Origin: Aquabacterium sp.
Lineage (GTDB): Bacteria; Pseudomonadota; Gammaproteobacteria; Burkholderiales; Burkholderiaceae_C
DNA length: 64,000 nucleotides
Direction of reading: 5' to 3'
Assembly: GCA_030654395.1 (NCBI GenBank)
Contig: JAURXM010000132.1
Coordinates: 186,001 to 250,000, forward strand
Position numbers and translations under genes: made by a program. Shown piece after piece: positions 38,040-49,024 of the stretch. The notes beneath the pieces were generated by a model. That model worked only from the letters and a program-made list of their open reading frames with translations. It ran no database searches and was not told where the DNA came from. Within the stretch, counting starts at the first letter, position 1; each line of letters starts with the position of its first letter.

Positions 38040-39287
38040 ATGCTGAATTATCAACAGCCCGACGCCCGCGGCCACTTTGGCCCATATGGTGGCACGTTCG
38101 TATCCGAGACCCTGATCCATGCCTTGAACGAGCTCAAGGATGTCTATGAGCACTATCGTCACAATGACGAGTTCAAGGCTGAATTCCGCCGTGAACTGGC
38201 GAATTTTGTGGGTCGTCCCAGTCCGATTTACCACGCTGACCGCCTGAGTCGCGAGCTTGGCGGGGCGCAAATTCACCTCAAGCGTGAAGACCTCAATCAC
38301 ACCGGCGCGCACAAAATCAACAACACGATTGGGCAAGCTTTGCTGGCCAAGCGCATGGGCAAACCCCGTGTGATTGCTGAAACGGGTGCTGGTCAGCACG
38401 GCGTCGCCACAGCCACGATCTGTGCGCGTTATGGCATGGAATGCGTGGTCTACATGGGTGCCGAAGACGTCAAGCGTCAGTCGCCCAATGTCTATCGCAT
38501 GCACTTGTTGGGCGCCAAAGTCATTCCGGTTGAGTCTGGTAGCAAAACGCTCAAAGATGCCCTCAATGAGGCGATGCGCGATTGGGTCACCAACGTCGAG
38601 AACACGTTCTACATCATCGGAACGGTTGCGGGCCCGCACCCCTATCCGGCCATGGTGCGTGACTTCCAAAGCGTTATCGGTGAAGAGTGTCTGCAGCAAA
38701 TGCCTTTGGCGATTGGCCGTCAGCCGGACGCCGTGGTCGCCTGTGTTGGTGGTGGCAGCAATGCCATGGGCATTTTCTATCCGTACATCCCGCATGAGCA
38801 AATTCGACTGATTGGCGTCGAGGCAGCAGGTGAGGGCGCAGCCAGTGGCAGGCACGCGATGTCGCTGCAACTGGGTGTTCCAGGTGTGTTGCATGGCAAC
38901 CGTACCTATTTGTTGCAGGATGAGAACGGTCAAATTACCGAGACCCATTCGATCTCCGCGGGACTGGACTACCCCGGTGTGGGCCCTGAGCATGCTTATT
39001 TGAAAGACATTGGGCGTGCCGAATATGTGGGCATCACCGATAAGGAGGCACTTGAGGCCTTCCACCGTTTGTGTCGCACAGAAGGCATCATCCCGGCACT
39101 GGAGTCCAGCCACGCTGTTGCCTATGGCATGAAGCTGGCGGCTTCAATGCGTCCGGATCAGCATGTGCTGATCAACCTGTCTGGTCGCGGTGACAAGGAC
39201 ATCGGGACTGTGGCTGACTTGTCTGGGGCTGAGTTTTTCTGCCGCCCATCTTGTCAGGGACAGTCAGTCAAAGGGGGGCAAGCATGA
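38040..39287 (+). CDS. trpB: Tryptophan synthase beta chain
   Basis: 415 residues. It makes tryptophan from indole and serine using PLP bound by Lys92 in '[13 protein letters not shown]'. '[14 protein letters not shown]' and the PLP phosphate loop '[10 protein letters not shown]' are intact. The ATG at 38040 ([11 protein letters not shown]) matches the family start. Its stop overlaps the trpA start as ATGA. Confidence 0.96.
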   Translation: MLNYQQPDARGHFGPYGGTFVSETLIHALNELKDVYEHYRHNDEFKAEFRRELANFVGRPSPIYHADRLSRELGGAQIHLKREDLNHTGAHKINNTIGQALLAKRMGKPRVIAETGAGQHGVATATICARYGMECVVYMGAEDVKRQSPNVYRMHLLGAKVIPVESGSKTLKDALNEAMRDWVTNVENTFYIIGTVAGPHPYPAMVRDFQSVIGEECLQQMPLAIGRQPDAVVACVGGGSNAMGIFYPYIPHEQIRLIGVEAAGEGAASGRHAMSLQLGVPGVLHGNRTYLLQDENGQITETHSISAGLDYPGVGPEHAYLKDIGRAEYVGITDKEALEAFHRLCRTEGIIPALESSHAVAYGMKLAASMRPDQHVLINLSGRGDKDIGTVADLSGAEFFCRPSCQGQSVKGGQA

Positions 39288-40120
39288 GTTCGCACGGCAT
39301 CACCCGTTTGGATCAGACCTTCTCCACACTCAAAGAGCAAGGCCGTAAGGCATTGATCCCTTACATCACCTGCGGCGACCCCTTTCCAGAGAAAACGGTT
39401 GAGTTGATGCTGGCTATGGCTGAGGCCGGCGCAGATGTGATCGAATTGGGCGTGCCTTTTTCTGACCCGATGGCTGATGGCCCAGTGATTCAAAAAGCGG
39501 CCGAACGGGCCTTGCTCAAGGGGATATCCTTGACGCATGTATTAAGCGACGTCAAGGCATTCAGGGCGCGCAATGCCACGACGCCGGTCGTGTTGATGGG
39601 CTACGCTAACCCGATCGAGTCGTATGACTTGCATCACGGTGCCGGCAGCTTTGTGTTGGCTGCAGCGGCATCTGGTGTGGATGGTGTGCTGGTTGTCGAC
39701 TACCCGCCTGAAGAGTGCCAAGCCTTCGCCGCGAGTTTGAAGGCTGTCGATCTGGCGCCCATCTTTTTATTGGCACCGACTTCAACGCAAGCACGCATGG
39801 TTGAGGTTGGACGCATTGCCGCAGGTTATGTGTACTACGTGTCGCTCAAAGGTGTGACAGGTGCCGGGCATCTGGATGTTGATGCCGTGGCTGACATGAT
39901 CCCTCGCATCAAAGCCCACGTCAGTGTGCCCGTTGGTGTGGGTTTTGGTATCCGTGATGCAGAGACCGCCAAAGCGGTGGCCGCTGTGTCCGACGCTGTG
40001 GTCATTGGTTCGCGTATTGTCCAGTTGCTGGAGGCGCAAACACCCGAGACCGTGGTGGCTGCCGGGCGTGATTTCATTGCTGAAATCCGTGCGGCTCTTG
40101 ATTCCTTGAAAGGCGTCTGA
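39284..40120 (+). CDS. trpA: Tryptophan synthase alpha chain
   Basis: 278 residues. It cleaves indole-glycerol phosphate and channels indole to TrpB. The catalytic Glu lies in '[17 protein letters not shown]' together with the catalytic Asp; 'GFGIRD' binds phosphate. The ATG overlaps the trpB stop by four bases, giving translational coupling. Confidence 0.95.
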   Translation: MSSHGITRLDQTFSTLKEQGRKALIPYITCGDPFPEKTVELMLAMAEAGADVIELGVPFSDPMADGPVIQKAAERALLKGISLTHVLSDVKAFRARNATTPVVLMGYANPIESYDLHHGAGSFVLAAAASGVDGVLVVDYPPEECQAFAASLKAVDLAPIFLLAPTSTQARMVEVGRIAAGYVYYVSLKGVTGAGHLDVDAVADMIPRIKAHVSVPVGVGFGIRDAETAKAVAAVSDAVVIGSRIVQLLEAQTPETVVAAGRDFIAEIRAALDSLKGV

Positions 40121-40121
40121 C

Positions 40122-40997
40122 ATGAGTTGGTTGGAAAAACTGCTACCCCCGAAGATTCAGCCGACTGACCCATCAGAGCGGCGCTCTGTGCCTGAAGGTT
40201 TGTGGGTCAAATGCCCGTCTTGCGAAACGGTACTGTACAAAAACGACCTTGAAGCCAACGTGAACGTTTGCCCCAAGTGCAGTCACCACCACCGCATCGG
40301 CGCACGGGCGCGGATGGATGCCTTTTTGGACGCTGAAGGCCGCTATGAATTGGGCCAAGAGGTCCTGCCTGTTGATGCCTTGAAGTTCAAGGACAACCGC
40401 AAGTACACCGAGCGACTCAAGCAAGGCATGGAGGCCACGGGCGAGACGGATGCGTTGGTCGTGATGTGTGGTTCAGTACACAGCATCCCGGTTGTGAGTG
40501 CGTTTTTCGAATTCGATTTCATGGGGGGGTCGATGGGCTCCGTGGTGGGCGAGCGCTTCGTTCGTGGTGTGGAGGCCGCTGTCGAGCAAAAGACACCGTT
40601 CATCTCGTTCACAGCTACGGGCGGCGCACGGATGCAAGAGGGTCTATTGAGCCTGATGCAAATGGCCAAAACCAATGCGGCGCTGACGCTGTTGGCTAAA
40701 GCCAAATTGCCCTATATCAGTGTGCTGACTGACCCCACCATGGGCGGTGTATCTGCCAGTTTTGCCTTTTTGGGTGACGTGGTGATCGCTGAACCCAAGG
40801 CGCTGATCGGTTTTGCTGGCCCGCGGGTGATCGAGAACACGGTGCGTGAAGTGCTACCTGAAGGGTTCCAGCGCGCCGAGTTTTTATTGCAAAAGGGTGC
40901 GGTCGACATGATTTTGGATCGCCGTGAACTGCGTATGAGCATCGCCCGGCAGTTGGCTGTGATGCAACGCCTGCCTGCTGATGCTGTCTCGGCGTGA
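40122..40997 (+). CDS. accD: Acetyl-CoA carboxylase carboxyltransferase subunit beta
   Basis: 291 residues. A four-cysteine zinc ribbon (Cys31, Cys34, Cys50, Cys53) precedes a crotonase-fold carboxyltransferase domain with '[11 protein letters not shown]' and '[11 protein letters not shown]'. With AccA it transfers carboxyl from biotin to acetyl-CoA, starting fatty acid synthesis. It begins directly after trpA and precedes folC, a widely conserved pair. Confidence 0.96.
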   Translation: MSWLEKLLPPKIQPTDPSERRSVPEGLWVKCPSCETVLYKNDLEANVNVCPKCSHHHRIGARARMDAFLDAEGRYELGQEVLPVDALKFKDNRKYTERLKQGMEATGETDALVVMCGSVHSIPVVSAFFEFDFMGGSMGSVVGERFVRGVEAAVEQKTPFISFTATGGARMQEGLLSLMQMAKTNAALTLLAKAKLPYISVLTDPTMGGVSASFAFLGDVVIAEPKALIGFAGPRVIENTVREVLPEGFQRAEFLLQKGAVDMILDRRELRMSIARQLAVMQRLPADAVSA

Positions 40998-41045
40998 CCT
41001 TGTACGTTCTCTCTTGGCGCGCTTGAGCGTGCCCTTGCTGTCACC

Positions 41046-42431
41046 ATGAGTCTGATTTCCGCTGCACCGACCTCGCCACCTCAAACACTGGACGAGTGGC
41101 TGGCCTATTGCGAGCAATTGCATCCAGTGGCCATTGACATGGGCTTAGATCGTGTCAGCGAGGTCTGGGGGCGTGCTGGTGTCACCTTGGGTACGCCCGT
41201 CGGGACGGAGGCCGATGGCCGAGATGCGCCCGTCGTGTTCACGGTTGCAGGGACCAACGGCAAGGGTTCAACCTGCGCCATGCTGGAGGGGGTCTTGCTG
41301 GCTAATGGCTTCAAGGTGGGGGTCTATGGCTCACCCCACTTGGTGCATTTTGAAGAGCGCTGCCGGATCAACGGTGAGTTGGTGAAGGCTGAGGCATTGC
41401 TGCCCCATTTTGCGGCTATCGAGGCGGCACGTGGTCAAACCGCATTGACCTATTTTGAATTCACCACCTTGGCCATCATGCGTTTGCTGGCCTCATCCGG
41501 GCTGGATGCCGTGGTGTTGGAGGTGGGTTTGGGTGGCCGGTTAGATGCCGTGAACGTGGTGGACGCTGATTGCGCCATCATCACCAGCATCGATTTGGAT
41601 CACATGGATTATTTGGGGCCTGACCGTGAGTCCATTGGTCACGAAAAGGCCGGCATCATGCGGGCTGGTCGACCAGCCGTGGTTTCAGACCCGCAACCAC
41701 CTCAAAGCGTGATCGACCATGCGCAGCAGATAGGCGCAGACGCTTGGCTTTTTGGCCGTGATCACAACTACGCGGGTGACAGGCAGCAGTGGTCTTGGGC
41801 GGGGCGCAGCAAGCGCTTCAACAGCATGAGCTACCCTGCCTTGCGCGGAGCGAACCAGCTGCTCAACGCGTCAGGTGCATTGGCCGCATTGGAGGCTGTT
41901 CGCTCTCGGTTGCCCGTATCGGCTCAGGCTGTACGCACAGGCTTGGCCACGGTTGAGTTGCCCGGTCGCTTTCAAATCATTCCGGGTCAGCCCACTCTGA
42001 TCTTGGACGTGGCCCATAACCCACATGCGGCAGCTACCTTGGCGGTGAATTTGGATCAGATGGGATTTTTCCCGAGGACGTTGGCTGTTTGGGGCGCCAT
42101 GGCAGACAAGGACTTGACTGGCATGGTTCGTCAATTGAGGCCCTTGGTTGACGCTTGGTATTGCTGCGACCTGCCTACCGGGCGGGCCGCTTCAGCCCAG
42201 CAATTGCAGCACACCATCGAGAGCGACATGGCGGCGCATCCCTTGGTCACAGCCCCCCAAGCCACGGTTTCAAGCCATGCTGATCCGATGGCTGCCCTCA
42301 AAGCGGCGCTGGCTGATGCAGCCCCGGCAGATAGAATCGTGGTTTTCGGCTCGTTCTACACAATTGGTGGTGTTATTCACGAGGGTCTGCCCAAATTGAA
42401 TGCCCCCCACATGCCGTCCGCCTCAAATTGA
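41046..42431 (+). CDS. folC: Dihydrofolate synthase / folylpolyglutamate synthase
   Basis: 461 residues of the Mur-ligase superfamily. The ATP P-loop 'VAGTNGKGST' is near 67-76, with 'EVGLGGRLDAVNVV' and 'ITSIDLDHMDYLG' downstream and the C-terminal domain 'DVAHNPHAA'. It adds glutamate to dihydropteroate and to folates. Translation coupling to the next gene is likely since only two bases separate the stop from the following ATG. Confidence 0.94.
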   Translation: MSLISAAPTSPPQTLDEWLAYCEQLHPVAIDMGLDRVSEVWGRAGVTLGTPVGTEADGRDAPVVFTVAGTNGKGSTCAMLEGVLLANGFKVGVYGSPHLVHFEERCRINGELVKAEALLPHFAAIEAARGQTALTYFEFTTLAIMRLLASSGLDAVVLEVGLGGRLDAVNVVDADCAIITSIDLDHMDYLGPDRESIGHEKAGIMRAGRPAVVSDPQPPQSVIDHAQQIGADAWLFGRDHNYAGDRQQWSWAGRSKRFNSMSYPALRGANQLLNASGALAALEAVRSRLPVSAQAVRTGLATVELPGRFQIIPGQPTLILDVAHNPHAAATLAVNLDQMGFFPRTLAVWGAMADKDLTGMVRQLRPLVDAWYCCDLPTGRAASAQQLQHTIESDMAAHPLVTAPQATVSSHADPMAALKAALADAAPADRIVVFGSFYTIGGVIHEGLPKLNAPHMPSASN

Positions 42432-42433
42432 GT

Positions 42434-43153
42434 ATGCCGCTCCTTTCATTTTTTCAGCGCCTTCGCCGCGGCGTATCGCCTCAACAGCCCGCCGCCGTCG
42501 ATGCGGTGTCCGTTGCCCCGTCTGATGTCGAGGCCGCGCGGGTGCGTGCTCGCCGTCGATTGATTGGCATGTTCGTGCTGGTTGGTGCGGGTGTGATTGG
42601 GTTTCCCTTGTTGTTTGAGACGCAACCTCGCCCTATGTCGCCTGACATATTGTTGGTGCAGGCGCCCGTTCAAATGGGCAACGGCGGCGGCGCAACCAGC
42701 AGTCCCCTTGGCAAGCCAGCACGCTCAATGGAGGGTCGATCGGTCGTGGCAGGCATCGTCGAAGCGCCCCAGGCGCCTGAGCCTGCTTCGACTCCAACGC
42801 CAACTCCAACGCCGCCTGTGGCTTCGCGCCCAGTCCCTGCAGCGAAACCCATCGTGAAGCCTGTTGCCAAAGAAGGCAAAAAAGAAGTGGCTAAACCCGT
42901 TGCGAAAGTGCCAGACAAGGTCGCTATCCGCTACGTGGTGCAGTTCGGTGCATTTGCTGATGCCAAGGCCGCGCAAGAGGTGCGTATGAAGGTCGAGAAG
43001 ATGGGCGTCAAAACTTATGCACAACAGGTTGACACACCCACAGGCAAGCGCATTCGTGTGCGCATGGGGCCCTATGCCGATAAGGCTGACGCCGACAAAG
43101 CCATGGCAACCCTGCGTAAGGCTGGATTGACCGGCGCGGTGTTGACACTGTGA
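42434..43153 (+). CDS. SPOR-domain membrane protein
   Basis: 239 residues. A short cytoplasmic N-terminus is followed by one transmembrane helix (about 36-56), a Pro/Ala/Lys-rich periplasmic linker and a C-terminal SPOR domain (about 162-239, 'YVVQFGAFADAKAAQEV' to the end). SPOR domains bind denuded septal peptidoglycan, so a cell-division role is likely. It occupies the place that dedD has between folC and cvpA in other proteobacteria. The stop overlaps the cvpA start as GTGA. Confidence 0.88.
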   Translation: MPLLSFFQRLRRGVSPQQPAAVDAVSVAPSDVEAARVRARRRLIGMFVLVGAGVIGFPLLFETQPRPMSPDILLVQAPVQMGNGGGATSSPLGKPARSMEGRSVVAGIVEAPQAPEPASTPTPTPTPPVASRPVPAAKPIVKPVAKEGKKEVAKPVAKVPDKVAIRYVVQFGAFADAKAAQEVRMKVEKMGVKTYAQQVDTPTGKRIRVRMGPYADKADADKAMATLRKAGLTGAVLTL

Positions 43154-43668
43154 CAGAGGCTGGCGCCTATGTCTGGACATTGATTGACCTGGTTCTCTTA
43201 GTTGGGCTGGGTTTGTCGGTCGTCGTGGGCGCTTGGCGGGGCTTGCTGACAGAGTTACTGGCGCTCGCCGGTTGGGGTGTCTCGTATTTTGCAGCGCAGT
43301 GGTTTGGTCCCGTAGGCGCCGCATGGGTGCCGGTCGGTCATGCAGGATCCCGTTTGAATCTATTGGCCGGGATGATCGTGGTATTTGTCCTAGCCTGGCT
43401 GGCTTGGTCGCTGATATCGTGGGCCTTGACCAACATGATCCGCGCATCGGTATTGAGTGCGCCTGATCGCTTGTTTGGTGCCATTTTTGGTTTGATGCGT
43501 GGGGTAGTCGTGGCTTTGGCTGTGACCACCTTGGTGACCATGACACCCTTGGCTACGTGGGAGCCGTGGCATGCGTCACGCGGTGTCACGTGGTTGCAAG
43601 TGCTATTGCAGGGGCTTCGCCCCGTGTTGCCTGAGCAGGTGCTTAAGTTCCTGCCTGAGCAACCTTGA
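43150..43668 (+). CDS. cvpA: CvpA family membrane protein
   Basis: 172 residues with four hydrophobic segments (about 10-30, 33-52, 75-97 and 115-137) and the CvpA pattern 'WTLIDLVLLVGLGLSVVVGAWRG' at the start. The family is required for colicin V production in E. coli; its broader role is in envelope homeostasis. It starts at GTG overlapping the previous stop and precedes purF. Confidence 0.87.
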   Translation: MTEAGAYVWTLIDLVLLVGLGLSVVVGAWRGLLTELLALAGWGVSYFAAQWFGPVGAAWVPVGHAGSRLNLLAGMIVVFVLAWLAWSLISWALTNMIRASVLSAPDRLFGAIFGLMRGVVVALAVTTLVTMTPLATWEPWHASRGVTWLQVLLQGLRPVLPEQVLKFLPEQP

Positions 43669-43700
43669 TGTTTGAGTTTTGTTTTTAAAAGAGGTGAACC

Positions 43701-45227
43701 ATGTGCGGCATCGTTGGTGTGATTTCCAAGGCGCCCGTTAACCAGTTGCTCTATGACGCGCTGTTGCTGTTGCAGCACCGTGGGCAAGACGCAGCAGGCA
43801 TCGTGACGGCTGGCCCCGATGCGAATGGGCGTAAATTCTTCATGCACAAAGCCCGCGGCATGGTCAAGGACGTTTTCCGTACACGCAATATGCGCGCCTT
43901 GCCCGGTACAGCAGGTTTGGGTCAGGTGCGTTACCCGACGGCAGGCAATGCTTTCAATGAAGAAGAAGCCCAGCCTTTTTACGTGAATGCGCCGTTTGGC
44001 TTGGTGCTTGTGCACAACGGCAACCTGACCAATGCACATGACCTGCGCAAAGAACTGTTCGATGTTGATCGCCGCCACCTGAACACCGACAGCGATACAG
44101 AAGTCCTGATCAACGTCCTGGCACATGAACTCGAATTGTCTGGTCGCGAACTGCCGTTGACCCCTGCTGCGGTGTTCAAGGCTGTGCGTGCTGTGCACAA
44201 ACGCATCAAGGGATCGTACGCAGTCGTCTGCTTGATCGCTGGTTATGGTTTGATTGCCTTTCGTGACCCATTCGGTATTCGTCCGCTTTGTTATGGTGAA
44301 GCGGATCTGCCTGAGGGCCGTGAGGTGATCGTGGCCAGCGAATCTGTGGCGCTAGAAGGCACGGGGCACCGCGTCATCCGTGACGTGGCGCCTGGCGAAG
44401 CCCTCTTCATCGACCTCGAAGGTGTGGTGCACGCCGAGCAGTGCGCAGAAAACCCCATGCTGCATCCTTGCATGTTTGAGTACGTTTACTTGGCGCGCCC
44501 TGATTCGGTGATAGATGGCGTATCCGTGTACCAAGCCCGCCTGGAAATGGGCGAGACGCTGGCTCAGCGCGTGATCTCGACCATGCCGCCCTCTGAAATT
44601 GACGTGGTCATCCCGATCCCTGAATCCAGCCGCCCGTCGGCCATGCAGTTGGCACAAAAACTCGGCAAGCCTTACCGAGAAGGGTTTGTCAAAAACCGCT
44701 ATGTCGGGCGCACCTTCATCATGCCAGGGCAGGGTGTTCGCAAAAAGTCTGTGCGCCAAAAGCTCAATGCCATTGGCGTCGAGTTCAAGGGCCGCAACGT
44801 ACTGCTTGTGGATGATTCCATCGTGCGAGGTACGACCTCCAAAGAGATCGTGCAGATGGCCCGTGAAGCCGGCGCCAACAAGGTCTACCTCGCTTCGGCA
44901 GCGCCGCCTGTACGCTTCCCTAACGTGTATGGCATCGACATGCCCACCAACGCCGAATTGGTAGCGCATGGCCGCACGCTTGAAGAGATCCGCAAGCTCA
45001 TTGGCTGTGACGCCCTGATCTATCAAGATGTGGATGCGATGAAAGCCGTGGTGGGGCGACTTAACCCCGCTATCCAGGGTTTTGAAGCATCTTGCTTTGA
45101 TGGTGTTTACATCACTGGTGATGTGACCGCTGCCGACTTTGCCGCCATTGAATCGCAACGGCTGACCCAGAAGGGTGAAGAAGAGTCGTCCAACTCTCGC
45201 CTTGCTCTGCAAAGCCAGGCTGAATGA
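43701..45227 (+). CDS. purF: Amidophosphoribosyltransferase
   Basis: 508 residues. It makes phosphoribosylamine from PRPP and glutamine, the first step of purine synthesis. The N-terminal nucleophile is Cys2 (MCGIVGV) with no propeptide. The glutaminase part has 'HRGQDAAGI' and 'GLGQVRYPT'; the PRPP site is '[17 protein letters not shown]'. AGAGGTG lies just upstream of the ATG. Confidence 0.96.
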   Translation: MCGIVGVISKAPVNQLLYDALLLLQHRGQDAAGIVTAGPDANGRKFFMHKARGMVKDVFRTRNMRALPGTAGLGQVRYPTAGNAFNEEEAQPFYVNAPFGLVLVHNGNLTNAHDLRKELFDVDRRHLNTDSDTEVLINVLAHELELSGRELPLTPAAVFKAVRAVHKRIKGSYAVVCLIAGYGLIAFRDPFGIRPLCYGEADLPEGREVIVASESVALEGTGHRVIRDVAPGEALFIDLEGVVHAEQCAENPMLHPCMFEYVYLARPDSVIDGVSVYQARLEMGETLAQRVISTMPPSEIDVVIPIPESSRPSAMQLAQKLGKPYREGFVKNRYVGRTFIMPGQGVRKKSVRQKLNAIGVEFKGRNVLLVDDSIVRGTTSKEIVQMAREAGANKVYLASAAPPVRFPNVYGIDMPTNAELVAHGRTLEEIRKLIGCDALIYQDVDAMKAVVGRLNPAIQGFEASCFDGVYITGDVTAADFAAIESQRLTQKGEEESSNSRLALQSQAE

Positions 45228-45238
45228 CAGGAGGCCAT

Positions 45239-46504
45239 ATGGCCGAATCTAACGAGAAGAAAAGACTGCCGCGTTTGGCGCTGCCAGCCAACGCACGGCT
45301 GGAAACGCTGGCCGTCCGCGAGGGTTTGCCTGCCTCTCAGTGGGGCGAGAACGCGGAGGCGCTGTTTTTGACCAGCAGCTTCACACACCCCGATGCGGCC
45401 ACGGCCGCTGCACGCTTTGCCGGTGAAGAAGAAGCGTTCGTTTACTCGCGATTCACCAATCCGACGACGATGATGTTCGAGCGCCGCTTGGCTGCGCTCG
45501 AAGGCACGGAAGCGGCGATTGCGACCTCCAGCGGGATGAGCGCCATCTTGTTGATGATCATGGGCCTGTTGAAGTCGGGCGACCATGTCGTTTGTTCACG
45601 CAGCGTGTTTGGTGCGACCATCATTTTGCTTGAACGCGAGTTCGGCAAATTTGGCGTCGAGACCACCTTCGTGTCTCAAACCGATATCGGTGCTTGGCGC
45701 GCGGCCATCAAGCCCCATACCAAGCTCTTGTTCGCCGAGACGCCCAGTAACCCCACGACCGAGGTGTGCGATATCGCGCAGCTGGCCGACATCGCACACG
45801 GCGCAGGGGCCTTGTTGGCTGTTGATAACTGCTTTTGCACGCCAGCTTTACAGCAGCCCGTGAAGATGGGCGCCGACTTGATCATCCATTCCGGTACCAA
45901 GTACCTGGATGGACAAGGCCGTGTCGTGGCTGGTGCCATTTGTGGCAGCGACCAGCTCATCAACGGCACCTTTATGCCTGTTATGCGCGGCGCTGGCATG
46001 AGCTTGTCCCCGTTCAATGCGTGGGTGGTGCTGAAAGGCTTGGAGACGCTGTCAATTCGCATGGCTGCGCAAAGTGCCAATGCCATGAAATTGGCGCAGT
46101 GGCTTGAGCAACAACCTGCCATTGATCGGGTCTACTATCCCGGCCTGCCCAGCCACCCTCAACATGCCTTGGCGATGAAGCAGCAAAACGGCTCTGGCGG
46201 TGCTGTGGTGACCTTCACCGTCAAGCCAGTGCAGGGCGCAGATGCTGTGGACAAGCAGCAAGCTTTGCGCATGGCGGCTTTCCATGTGATTGACTGCACT
46301 AAGTTGTGTTCTATCACCGCCAACTTGGGCGATACCAAGACACTCATCACCCACCCGGCTAGCACCTCGCATGGCCGCCTCAGCGAAGACCAGCGACTGG
46401 CTGCGGGCATCACCCAAGCCATGATCCGCGTGTCGGTTGGCTTGGAGCACATTGATGACCTCACGGCTGATCTGGCCTGTGGTCTGGACAGTTTGAACAT
46501 ATGA
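45239..46504 (+). CDS. metZ: O-succinylhomoserine sulfhydrylase
   Basis: 421 residues of the Cys/Met PLP enzyme family. It makes homocysteine directly from O-succinylhomoserine and sulfide. The PLP lysine is Lys221 in '[12 protein letters not shown]'; 'YSRFTNPT' and 'HPASTSH' are family motifs. The ATG at 45239 has AGGAGG four bases upstream, better than the ATG at 45224 that overlaps the purF stop. O-acetylhomoserine as substrate cannot be excluded. The purF-metZ order is shared with other proteobacteria. Confidence 0.9.
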   Translation: MAESNEKKRLPRLALPANARLETLAVREGLPASQWGENAEALFLTSSFTHPDAATAAARFAGEEEAFVYSRFTNPTTMMFERRLAALEGTEAAIATSSGMSAILLMIMGLLKSGDHVVCSRSVFGATIILLEREFGKFGVETTFVSQTDIGAWRAAIKPHTKLLFAETPSNPTTEVCDIAQLADIAHGAGALLAVDNCFCTPALQQPVKMGADLIIHSGTKYLDGQGRVVAGAICGSDQLINGTFMPVMRGAGMSLSPFNAWVVLKGLETLSIRMAAQSANAMKLAQWLEQQPAIDRVYYPGLPSHPQHALAMKQQNGSGGAVVTFTVKPVQGADAVDKQQALRMAAFHVIDCTKLCSITANLGDTKTLITHPASTSHGRLSEDQRLAAGITQAMIRVSVGLEHIDDLTADLACGLDSLNI

Positions 46505-47919
46505 CACAAGTCTCTAAACCCGTGCGCACGCGCTTTGCGCCATCCCCAACTGGCTTCATCCATTTGGGTAATATCCGCTCAGCCCTGTATCCATGGGCTT
46601 TTGCTCGTGCGAACAAAGGCGTGTTGATTCTGCGCATTGAAGACACTGATGTGGAGCGGTCATCGCAAGAGGCGGTGGATGTCATCGTTGAGAGCATGGC
46701 TTGGTTGGGCCTGAATTACGACGAAGGCCCTTACTTCCAGATGCAACGCATGGACCGCTATAAAGCTGTTTTGCAAGAGATGAAGAGTCAAGGTCTGGTC
46801 TACCCCTGCTACATGTCATCGCAAGCCTTGGATGCCTTGCGTGAGCAGCAAATGGCCAACAAGGAAAAGCCCCGTTACGACGGCACTTGGCGCCCTGAGG
46901 ATGGCAAAGTGCTTCCCCCTGTGCCCGAGGGTGTGCAGCCTGTGCTGCGCTTTAAGAACCCCATTGGTGGGTCGGTCGTTTGGGAGGATAAGGTCAAGGG
47001 CCGCATCGAAATAAGCAACGATGAACTCGATGACTTGGTGATCGCCAGGCCAGACGGCACGCCTACCTACAACTTCTGCGTTGTTGTGGATGACATGGAT
47101 ATGGGCATCACGCATGTGATCCGGGGTGATGACCACGTCAACAACACGCCGCGTCAGATCAACATCTTGCGTGCGCTAGGTGAGGAGCCTCCGGTTTATG
47201 CACACTTGCCCACGGTGCTCAACGAGCAGGGCGAGAAGATGAGCAAGCGCCATGGTGCCAAGCCCGTCACCCAATACCGTGACGAGGGCTATTTGGCCGA
47301 CGCCATCGTGAACTACCTGGCCCGTTTGGGTTGGAGTCACGGGGATGATGAGATTTTCTCACGTCAACAATTGGTTGAATGGTTCAACTTGGATCACCTA
47401 GGCAAGAGCGCAGGCCAGTTTGATGAGGCCAAGTTGCGCTGGGTGGCTCAGCAGCACATGAAGACGGCCGATGACGATTTGCTGGCCTCTTTGGTGTTTC
47501 AGCAATGGCAAGTGCGTGAGGTCATCGTGCCTGCTGATATGCAAACCGGTGACAAGCTCAAGGCCATGTGCGCGCTGTTCAAGGACCGTTGTTCGACAAC
47601 AGTCGAGCTCGCAGATTGGCTGAGTATGTACGTGGCTGATGTCGTGCCACCAGCCGATGAATTTGCTGCGCAGCTGACGGATGCCGTCAAGCCTGCTGTG
47701 GCCTCATTGATCCAGCGTTTGCAGGTGGCTGTTTGGGACAAAGCGGGCATCAGCCAAGCCATCAAAGAGACGATCACCGAGCACGGGCTGAAGATGCCTC
47801 AAGTGGCGATTCCCCTGCGGCTGTTGGTGTGTGGCCGTGCTCAAACCCCATCGGTTGACGCGGTGTTGGCCTTGTTTGAACGTGATGTGGTGCTGGAAAG
47901 ATTGCAGAAAATGCACTGA
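46501..47919 (+). CDS. gltX: Glutamate-tRNA ligase
   Basis: 472 residues, class I synthetase. The HIGH-type motif appears as HLGN at 21-24 ('[11 protein letters not shown]'), and KMSKR is near 246-250 ('[10 protein letters not shown]'). A C-terminal anticodon-binding helical domain follows. The ATG overlaps the metZ stop. Two tRNA-Glu genes lie just downstream, though on a separate promoter. Confidence 0.96.
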   Translation: MTQVSKPVRTRFAPSPTGFIHLGNIRSALYPWAFARANKGVLILRIEDTDVERSSQEAVDVIVESMAWLGLNYDEGPYFQMQRMDRYKAVLQEMKSQGLVYPCYMSSQALDALREQQMANKEKPRYDGTWRPEDGKVLPPVPEGVQPVLRFKNPIGGSVVWEDKVKGRIEISNDELDDLVIARPDGTPTYNFCVVVDDMDMGITHVIRGDDHVNNTPRQINILRALGEEPPVYAHLPTVLNEQGEKMSKRHGAKPVTQYRDEGYLADAIVNYLARLGWSHGDDEIFSRQQLVEWFNLDHLGKSAGQFDEAKLRWVAQQHMKTADDDLLASLVFQQWQVREVIVPADMQTGDKLKAMCALFKDRCSTTVELADWLSMYVADVVPPADEFAAQLTDAVKPAVASLIQRLQVAVWDKAGISQAIKETITEHGLKMPQVAIPLRLLVCGRAQTPSVDAVLALFERDVVLERLQKMH

Positions 47920-47922
47920 CCC

Positions 47923-47950
47923 TTGCCAATAGGGTGAAATCCGGTATACA
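47923..47950 (+). promoter_or_regulatory. Promoter of the tRNA cluster
   Basis: TTGCCA at 47923-47928 and TATACA at 47945-47950 are 16 bases apart, directly after gltX and about 105 bases before the first tRNA gene. Both hexamers are close to sigma-70 consensus. Confidence 0.55.
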
Positions 47951-48055
47951 ATCTCTGTCTCGCTTGAACGATGTTTTGTTTAACAGACAAAGCAGCCGGG
48001 CAGCCCGAGGTAGCGTTGAGGTGAAGGTCAAAAGCCTGATCAGATGCGCGCCAGA

Positions 48056-48131
<76 letters not shown>

Positions 48132-48209
48132 AGCAACATGTGTTGTGAGGTGTTTCTGGTTGCAGAAGTTAGCCGAGCAAAGCGTCGATCAGGTTGTATG
48201 AAGGATTAA

Positions 48210-48285
48210 GTCCCCTTCGTCTAGAGGCCTAGGACACCACCCTTTCACGGTGGCTACAGGGGTTCGAATCCCCTAGGGGACGCCA
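48210..48285 (+). tRNA. tRNA-Glu (TTC), copy 1
   Basis: Acceptor GTCCCCT/AGGGGAC, anticodon stem CCACC/GGTGG with loop CTTTCAC (anticodon TTC), T arm GGGGT-TCGAATC, discriminator G and encoded CCA. Confidence 0.95.
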
Positions 48286-48337
48286 AGTTTTGACGGCACT
48301 TGGCTGGTCGTAAGATCAGCACAGACGTCAACCACGT

Positions 48338-48414
48338 GGAGTGGTAGTTCAGTTGGTTAGAATACCGGCCTGTCACGCCGGGGGTCGCGGGTTCGAGTCC
48401 CGTCCACTCCGCCA
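48338..48414 (+). tRNA. tRNA-Asp (GTC), copy 1
   Basis: Acceptor GGAGTGG/CCACTCC, anticodon stem CCGGC/GCCGG with loop CTGTCAC (anticodon GTC), T-arm GTTCGAGTC and encoded CCA. Confidence 0.95.
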
Positions 48415-48509
48415 TTTTTTATACGGCATTGCTGGTGACACAGCAGTGCTGGTTGATGAAGTTAGTCTCTGTACCTGTTTGGTGCTCTGGCGTGATCGCA
48501 AGACACGAT

Positions 48510-48585
<76 letters not shown>

Positions 48586-48646
48586 TTTGGTGGCTCAAGC
48601 AGGTAGTGAGATTTGGTTTTGTCGATAAACATGTTCTACAGACGCA

Positions 48647-48722
48647 GTCCCCTTCGTCTAGAGGCCTAGGACACCACCCTTTCACGGTGGCTACAGGGGT
48701 TCGAATCCCCTAGGGGACGCCA
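48647..48722 (+). tRNA. tRNA-Glu (TTC), copy 2
   Basis: Identical to the copy at 48210-48285. The spacer to tRNA-Asp that follows it is also nearly identical to that of block 1. Confidence 0.95.
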
Positions 48723-48774
48723 AGTTTTGATGGCACTTGGCTGGTCGCAAGATCAGCGCAGACGTCAACCACGT

Positions 48775-48851
48775 GGAGTGGTAGTTCAGTTGGTTAGAAT
48801 ACCGGCCTGTCACGCCGGGGGTCGCGGGTTCGAGTCCCGTCCACTCCGCCA
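48775..48851 (+). tRNA. tRNA-Asp (GTC), copy 2
   Basis: Identical to the copy at 48338-48414, including encoded CCA. Last gene of the cluster; a terminator follows within 15 bases. Confidence 0.95.
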
Positions 48852-48860
48852 AAAATCCTC

Positions 48861-48886
48861 AAAAGGCCCGAGCAATCGGGCCTTTT
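48861..48886 (+). terminator. Terminator of the tRNA cluster
   Basis: GGCCCGA at 48865-48871 pairs with TCGGGCC at 48876-48882 around a GCAA loop, preceded by four A and followed by four T residues. Confidence 0.85.
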
Positions 48887-49024
48887 GTCGTTTTCAGGCA
48901 ATGGCCTGCCTTAGTGCAGCGCCCCTTTAAGTGAGGGGGGTGATATTGAGGTAACTACTGTCACAGTTTCGTGTAAAAATCCCATCCTAATTCGGCGCCT
49001 TACGTCGATAAACAGGGAAAATTC

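Noticed and set aside
37905..39113. 402-codon minus-strand open frame opposite trpB
   Set aside because: It is antisense to the well-supported trpF end and trpB, has no family motif, and reflects codon bias in the true frame.
44352..45212. 286-codon minus-strand frame inside purF
   Set aside because: Fully antisense to purF; composition is that of a shadow frame.
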